Shown here piece by piece: positions 6,117-8,976 of a DNA stretch of 8,976 nt. The stretch is from the NCBI GenBank assembly GCA_003650975.1, contig QMSU01000030.1:1-8976 (forward strand), read 5' to 3'. Under the pieces are notes generated by a model. It worked only from the letters and a program-made list of their open reading frames with translations. It did not search any database and was not told where the DNA came from. A program made the translations under genes and the position numbers. Position 1 is the stretch's first letter. Each line of letters starts with the position of its first letter. This DNA is from Thermoplasmata archaeon. Lineage in GTDB: Archaea > Thermoplasmatota > E2 > UBA202 > JdFR-43.

Positions 6117-6303
6117 CTGACTGCGCCTGCCGGGTAGAAGAATGATTTGTCTGCACATGCGTTTTGATTTCCACGTATGCAATTGAAAGCGAAAAGGCAT
6201 ATTTTCATCAGGGCAGCGTAGGAATGAGCTTTCTGTTTCATATCTCCCATTAACGTTTGGCATATCACGTGAAAAGACGGGACACAGGGTATCATAAGAA
6301 AAG

Positions 6304-6311
6304 CATTTAAG
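6304..6311 (+). promoter_or_regulatory. TATA box of the glycosyltransferase-FEN1 operon
   Basis: CATTTAAG preceded by the purine-rich AAGAAAAG (possible BRE). Its centre is about 25 bases before ATG 6333, predicting a leaderless mRNA starting at that codon and arguing against the in-frame GTG at 6312 and ATG at 6327. The 190 bases between this box and the divergent promoter at 6107-6116 hold nothing else recognised. Confidence 0.45.
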
Positions 6312-6332
6312 GTGAAATGGGATGGCATGTTG

Positions 6333-7025
6333 ATGAAGATCAGCATTGTGCTGCCCACGATAAATGAGGAAGACGGCATAGGAGATACCATCGATGCCAT
6401 ACCCCGTGATGAATTTGCAAAGAGGGGATGGGAACTGGAGATTCTCGTGGTTGACGGCAATTCTGAGGACAGGACGCGGGAAATAGCCGCGGAGAAGGGT
6501 GCACGTGTTATCATAGAACCGCGAAAGGGGTATGGAAGGGCATATAAAACGGGTCTTTCGGAGGCAACCGGAGACATACTGGTTACCGGTGATGCAGATG
6601 GGACCTATCCCTTTGACAGGGTGCACACATATATCCAGATGCTTCTGGATGAAAACCTCGATTTCATTACCACCGACCGCTTCGCAGATCGCGGGGAGCG
6701 CGCCATGTCTCTGAAACATTATGTGGGCAATTTCATCCTTTCATCCACCCTGCGCCTCCTTTTCGGTGTGAAGGTGAAGGATTCACAATCCGGCATGTGG
6801 ATTATGAAAAGGGAGGCGCTGGAGCGGGTAAAACCTCTCGAGAAATTCGATGACGGCATGCCCTTTTCTGAGGAAATAAAAATTGAGATGTTCAGGAATA
6901 AAAAGATACGGGCACGGGAAATCCCATCATGTCTGTATGCTCGTAAGGGGGTGGCAAAGATACAGTCGTGGAAAGATGGGTGGAGAAATCTGAAATTTCT
7001 GATAAAGCACAGGGTGGTGGGATAA
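6333..7025 (+). CDS. GT2-family glycosyltransferase (dolichol-phosphate sugar synthase-like)
   Basis: GT-A fold glycosyltransferase of family 2, which transfers a sugar from a nucleotide donor, typically to a polyprenyl phosphate or glycan acceptor at the cytoplasmic face of the membrane. It has 230 residues. Motifs: N-terminal MKISIVLPTINEEDGI; nucleotide-binding VVDGNSEDRT (39-48); RKGYGRAYKTGL (64-75), typical of the DPM1-like subgroup; metal-binding DxD as GDADGTYPF (86-94); and DSQSGMWIMKR (150-160) followed by the acceptor-side PFSEEIKIEM (177-186). No membrane span is seen, unlike long DPM/GtrB proteins. The start is set by leaderless spacing from the TATA box and by the MKIS opening usual in the family. 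It is first in the operon, with the next start 11 bases after its stop. Donor and acceptor cannot be told from sequence. Confidence 0.88.
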   Translation: MKISIVLPTINEEDGIGDTIDAIPRDEFAKRGWELEILVVDGNSEDRTREIAAEKGARVIIEPRKGYGRAYKTGLSEATGDILVTGDADGTYPFDRVHTYIQMLLDENLDFITTDRFADRGERAMSLKHYVGNFILSSTLRLLFGVKVKDSQSGMWIMKREALERVKPLEKFDDGMPFSEEIKIEMFRNKKIRAREIPSCLYARKGVAKIQSWKDGWRNLKFLIKHRVVG

Positions 7026-7036
7026 CGGACCCGTTC

Positions 7037-7408
7037 ATGTTATTCTGGGTGTTTGTGATAGGTGTGCTGTTCGGATTCCTGGCGGGCATCGTTGTGATAT
7101 ACCGGAAAATCGCCATTCCACTCAAAAAGGAAAAAAGGGAGCTCGACGAAAAAAAGAGGAGCATGTCATCGCTGTACGGGAAAATAACCGAGCAGTTCGC
7201 TCCGTTCATGAAGGGGTATCCCTATGACAGCAGACGATTCCGATTCATCGGTTCCCCGATAGATGGCATCCAGTTCGATGACGAAAAGATAGTGTTTGTG
7301 GAATTCAAGGCAGCGGGCGGGAAGCTCAGTCAGGAACAGCGGAAGATAAAGAACCTGGTCGAAGAAAAAAAGGTGGAGTGGTTCAGTTTTGAGATAACAT
7401 GGGAGTAG
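7037..7408 (+). CDS. Membrane-anchored Holliday-junction-resolvase-like nuclease (PF10107 type)
   Basis: Small predicted endonuclease of the family described as related to archaeal Holliday junction resolvases. With ATG 7037 it has 123 residues: an N-terminal membrane helix (MLFWVFVIGVLFGFLAGIVV), a short basic/acidic helix (KKEKRELDEKKR), and the nuclease core with FAPFMKGYPYDSRR, RFIGSPIDGIQFD (69-81) and VFVEFKAAGG (87-95). D76 with E89-x-K91 fits a PD-(D/E)xK active site; the closing KLSQEQRKIKNLVEE and W115 also match the family. In-frame GTG codons at 6968 and 6980 would overlap the glycosyltransferase and add a polar leader; they cannot be excluded, as no strong Shine-Dalgarno site marks 7037. 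Its 3' end overlaps FEN1 by 10 bases, so the two are translationally linked. Activity on junctions is family inference. Confidence 0.8.
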   Translation: MLFWVFVIGVLFGFLAGIVVIYRKIAIPLKKEKRELDEKKRSMSSLYGKITEQFAPFMKGYPYDSRRFRFIGSPIDGIQFDDEKIVFVEFKAAGGKLSQEQRKIKNLVEEKKVEWFSFEITWE

Positions 7409-8421
7409 CATTCAAATCTCTGGTGGTTGCACGACCCATACACCTTCAGGAGCTGGGTGGAAAATCACTGGCAATAGATGCCCACAATACCCTCTATCAA
7501 TTTCTTTCCATAATACGGCAGCGGGACGGCACTCCCCTAAAGGACGCAGAGGGACGTGTGACATCTCATCTTTCCGGCCTGCTCTACCGCACGGCCAACC
7601 TTGTGGATGTGGGCATAAAACCCGTGTATGTGTTTGACGGAAAGCCCCATCCTCTGAAATTGCACACACTTGAGAAAAGAAAGGCGCTGAAGAAGGAGGC
7701 CGAACAGGAGTGGCGCGCGGCTCTTGAAGCAGGGGATATGGAAGAGGCGTTAAAGAAGGCAAAGAGAACAAGCAGGATAGGCGAACAGGAGGTGAGGGAG
7801 GCACAGCAGCTGCTGGATGCCCTTGGCATACCCTATATCAATGCAAAGGGGGAGGGGGAGGCGCAGGCCGCCTACATGAACATGAAGGGCGATGTGGATG
7901 CCGTGGCATCCCAGGACTTTGATGCACTCCTCTTCGGTGCACCGGTACTCATACGGAATGTGACCATTACAGGGAAAAGGAAACTGCCGGACAAACAAAT
8001 ATGGGTTAATATAAGCCCGGAGGAAATTTCCCTTTCAAAGGTACTCGAAGAACACGGCATCGATCGCGAACAGCTCGTCGATATCGGCATTCTCGTGGGC
8101 ACTGATTTCAATGAGGGAATAAAGGGCATTGGCCCAAAAAAGGCCCTGCGGTTGATAAAGGAATACGGAAGCATAGAAAAACTAGTGAATGGGGGAAAAA
8201 TTGAAGGGATACCGGAATATGAAGAGGTGAGAAACATATTTTTGTCGCCCTCGGTCACCGAAGAATATACCATCACGTGGAGGGAGGTGGATGAGGGGAA
8301 GGCGCTGGAACTGCTGTGTGAGAAGCACCAGTTCGGCAGGGAGCGGGTGCTGCATGCACTCGAAAAATACAAGAAATTTGCAAAAAACTTTAAGCAAAGG
8401 AGTTTATTTGATTATCAATGA
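7399..8421 (+). CDS. fen: Flap endonuclease 1 (FEN1)
   Basis: Structure-specific 5' flap endonuclease that processes Okazaki fragments and works in base excision repair with PCNA and ligase. It has 340 residues, normal for archaeal FEN1. The N-terminal XPG domain opens MGVAFKSL, with metal ligand D27 in AIDAHN and D80 in VFDGKPHPLK. The internal XPG domain has E152 and E154 in KGEGEAQAAYM and D173/D175 in SQDFDALLFG. The helix-hairpin-helix holds D236 in GTDFNEGIKGIGPKKALRLI (232-255). All expected metal-binding acidic residues are present, so it should be active. The C-terminus QRSLFDYQ looks like a PCNA-interacting peptide with Q333 and L336 but only one aromatic (Y339) in the final pair. 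Start ATG 7399 overlaps the upstream nuclease gene by 10 bases; the stop overlaps the next start as ATGA. Confidence 0.97.
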   Translation: MGVAFKSLVVARPIHLQELGGKSLAIDAHNTLYQFLSIIRQRDGTPLKDAEGRVTSHLSGLLYRTANLVDVGIKPVYVFDGKPHPLKLHTLEKRKALKKEAEQEWRAALEAGDMEEALKKAKRTSRIGEQEVREAQQLLDALGIPYINAKGEGEAQAAYMNMKGDVDAVASQDFDALLFGAPVLIRNVTITGKRKLPDKQIWVNISPEEISLSKVLEEHGIDREQLVDIGILVGTDFNEGIKGIGPKKALRLIKEYGSIEKLVNGGKIEGIPEYEEVRNIFLSPSVTEEYTITWREVDEGKALELLCEKHQFGRERVLHALEKYKKFAKNFKQRSLFDYQ

Positions 8422-8879
8422 AAAGAATTATCACAATTTTTTCCATTGTCACAGCGGGCATCATTATGGCAGCCCTTCTTTTCAATGTCTCCATGGAGGT
8501 GCGGGCAATAAAAGGGGTAAAGGTGGAAATATATGATGTGCACGTGGAGCATTTGCTCCCGGATATCGTCCTCACCGTGGGTACAAAGATCATCAATGAT
8601 GAACACAGGAAGGTGAGGGGGCTGAGTGGAAATTTCACCATTCTGGTATCCAATACCTCTGTGGGAATCATGGGATTTGATGCCATCGACATAGGGGCAA
8701 CCTCATATGAGACCGTGAGGGTGATGCTGACCATTTCCTACAGTCAGGTGGCGCAGAGTTTGATAGAGGCCATCACAGCCATGCAGTTCACCGTCACAAT
8801 CACAGGGAGCGTAACCGGGAAAATATTCTTCGGTCTTATGAACTACGAACAGCCGGTGGAGGCACGCTGGCAGGCCTGA
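8418..8879 (+). CDS. Small membrane-anchored beta-rich protein, possibly LEA-2/WHy-like
   Basis: I do not recognise this gene firmly. The 153-residue product starts with a membrane helix or uncleaved signal (KRIITIFSIVTAGIIMAALLF, residues 2-22); the rest would lie outside the cell. Residues 33-150 alternate as beta strands: VKVEIYDVHVEHLLPDIVLT, GLSGNFTILVSN, TSVGIMGFDAIDIGATSYET, VRVMLTISYS, FTVTITGSV, PVEARW. This order, with a strand pair around VSNTSVGIMG and a closing V-x-V-x-I-x-G, resembles LEA-2/WHy domains (PF03168), common as single membrane-anchored domains in archaea. There are no cysteines and no catalytic motif. Its ATG overlaps the FEN1 stop (ATGA), so it is the last gene of the operon and probably translated by coupling. 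No role in DNA metabolism is evident. Confidence 0.75.
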   Translation: MKRIITIFSIVTAGIIMAALLFNVSMEVRAIKGVKVEIYDVHVEHLLPDIVLTVGTKIINDEHRKVRGLSGNFTILVSNTSVGIMGFDAIDIGATSYETVRVMLTISYSQVAQSLIEAITAMQFTVTITGSVTGKIFFGLMNYEQPVEARWQA

Positions 8880-8920
8880 TACGGGCTGCAAACACATTAC
8901 CCATGATGTACCTGCAAACG

Positions 8921-8928
8921 TTTAAATA
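8921..8928 (+). promoter_or_regulatory. TATA box of the gene starting at 8949
   Basis: TTTAAATA, preceded by GCAAACG as possible BRE. Its centre is 24-25 bases before the GTG at 8949, so a leaderless mRNA is predicted. It marks a separate transcription unit after the FEN1 operon. Confidence 0.5.
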
Positions 8929-8948
8929 TCATGCATGGATTTTTTTTA

Positions 8949-8976
8949 GTGGAGGAGATCCTTAAACTATTCGAAG
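8949..8976 (+). CDS. Start of an unidentified gene, cut by the window edge
   Basis: Only the first nine codons are visible, reading MEEILKLFE from GTG 8949 and open to the edge. ATG 8931 is in frame (MHGFFL...) but sits only a few bases after the TATA box and would not be in the mRNA. The piece is too short to identify. Confidence 0.45.

Noticed and set aside
6075..6719. N-terminal extension of the C25 stub reading back through the glycosyltransferase region on the minus strand
   Set aside because: The frame happens to be open, but a signal peptide, Shine-Dalgarno site and TATA box all place the start at 6074; the extension is antisense to conserved GT2 motifs.

Overview
The window is archaeal. 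It carries an Orc1/Cdc6-type initiator, an archaeal FEN1 nuclease, a PF10107-type Holliday-junction-resolvase-like nuclease, TATA/BRE promoters at archaeal spacing, and a tRNA whose introns are bounded by bulge-helix-bulge motifs. The secreted right-handed beta-helix protein with a PKD-like C-terminus and the C25-peptidase propeptide are of a style I associate with the Thermoplasmatota (Euryarchaeota). That lineage call is inference; no marker was searched.

Layout. Positions 2-1354 hold the 3' part of an APC-family amino acid permease (+), which runs tail to tail and overlaps by 7 bases with orc1/cdc6 (-, 1348-2367). Upstream of orc1/cdc6 is a 300-base non-coding stretch with a 10-base inverted repeat (candidate origin or operator), then a tRNA-Leu(UAA) gene (-, 2667-2816). 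This tRNA is interrupted twice: by a 28-base intron in the anticodon loop and a 37-base intron in the T loop. It is the most unusual item here. A visibly A+T-richer accessory stretch follows: a 660-residue secreted NosD/PbH1-repeat protein (2990-4972), a decayed transposase (about 4981-5393, -), an unassigned decayed coding trace (5509-5660, -), and the truncated 5' end of a C25-type peptidase gene (5610-6074, -).

From 6333 on, a compact operon runs on the + strand: a GT2 glycosyltransferase, a membrane-anchored PF10107-type nuclease, FEN1, and a small membrane-anchored protein of possible LEA-2/WHy type. The gap between the first two genes is 11 bases; the later junctions overlap by 10 and 4 bases. 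A new TATA box at 8921 precedes a gene that starts at about 8949 and runs off the window.

How the parts relate. Orc1/Cdc6 and the inverted repeat beside it may form an initiation locus. FEN1 and the PF10107 nuclease are co-transcribed, suggesting a replication/repair link. NosD and the C25 stub are surface or secreted functions flanking mobile-element debris, as expected of a turnover hotspot. Three promoters place the TATA box 24-25 bases before the start codon (leaderless style); two genes for secreted proteins instead have short leaders with Shine-Dalgarno sites.
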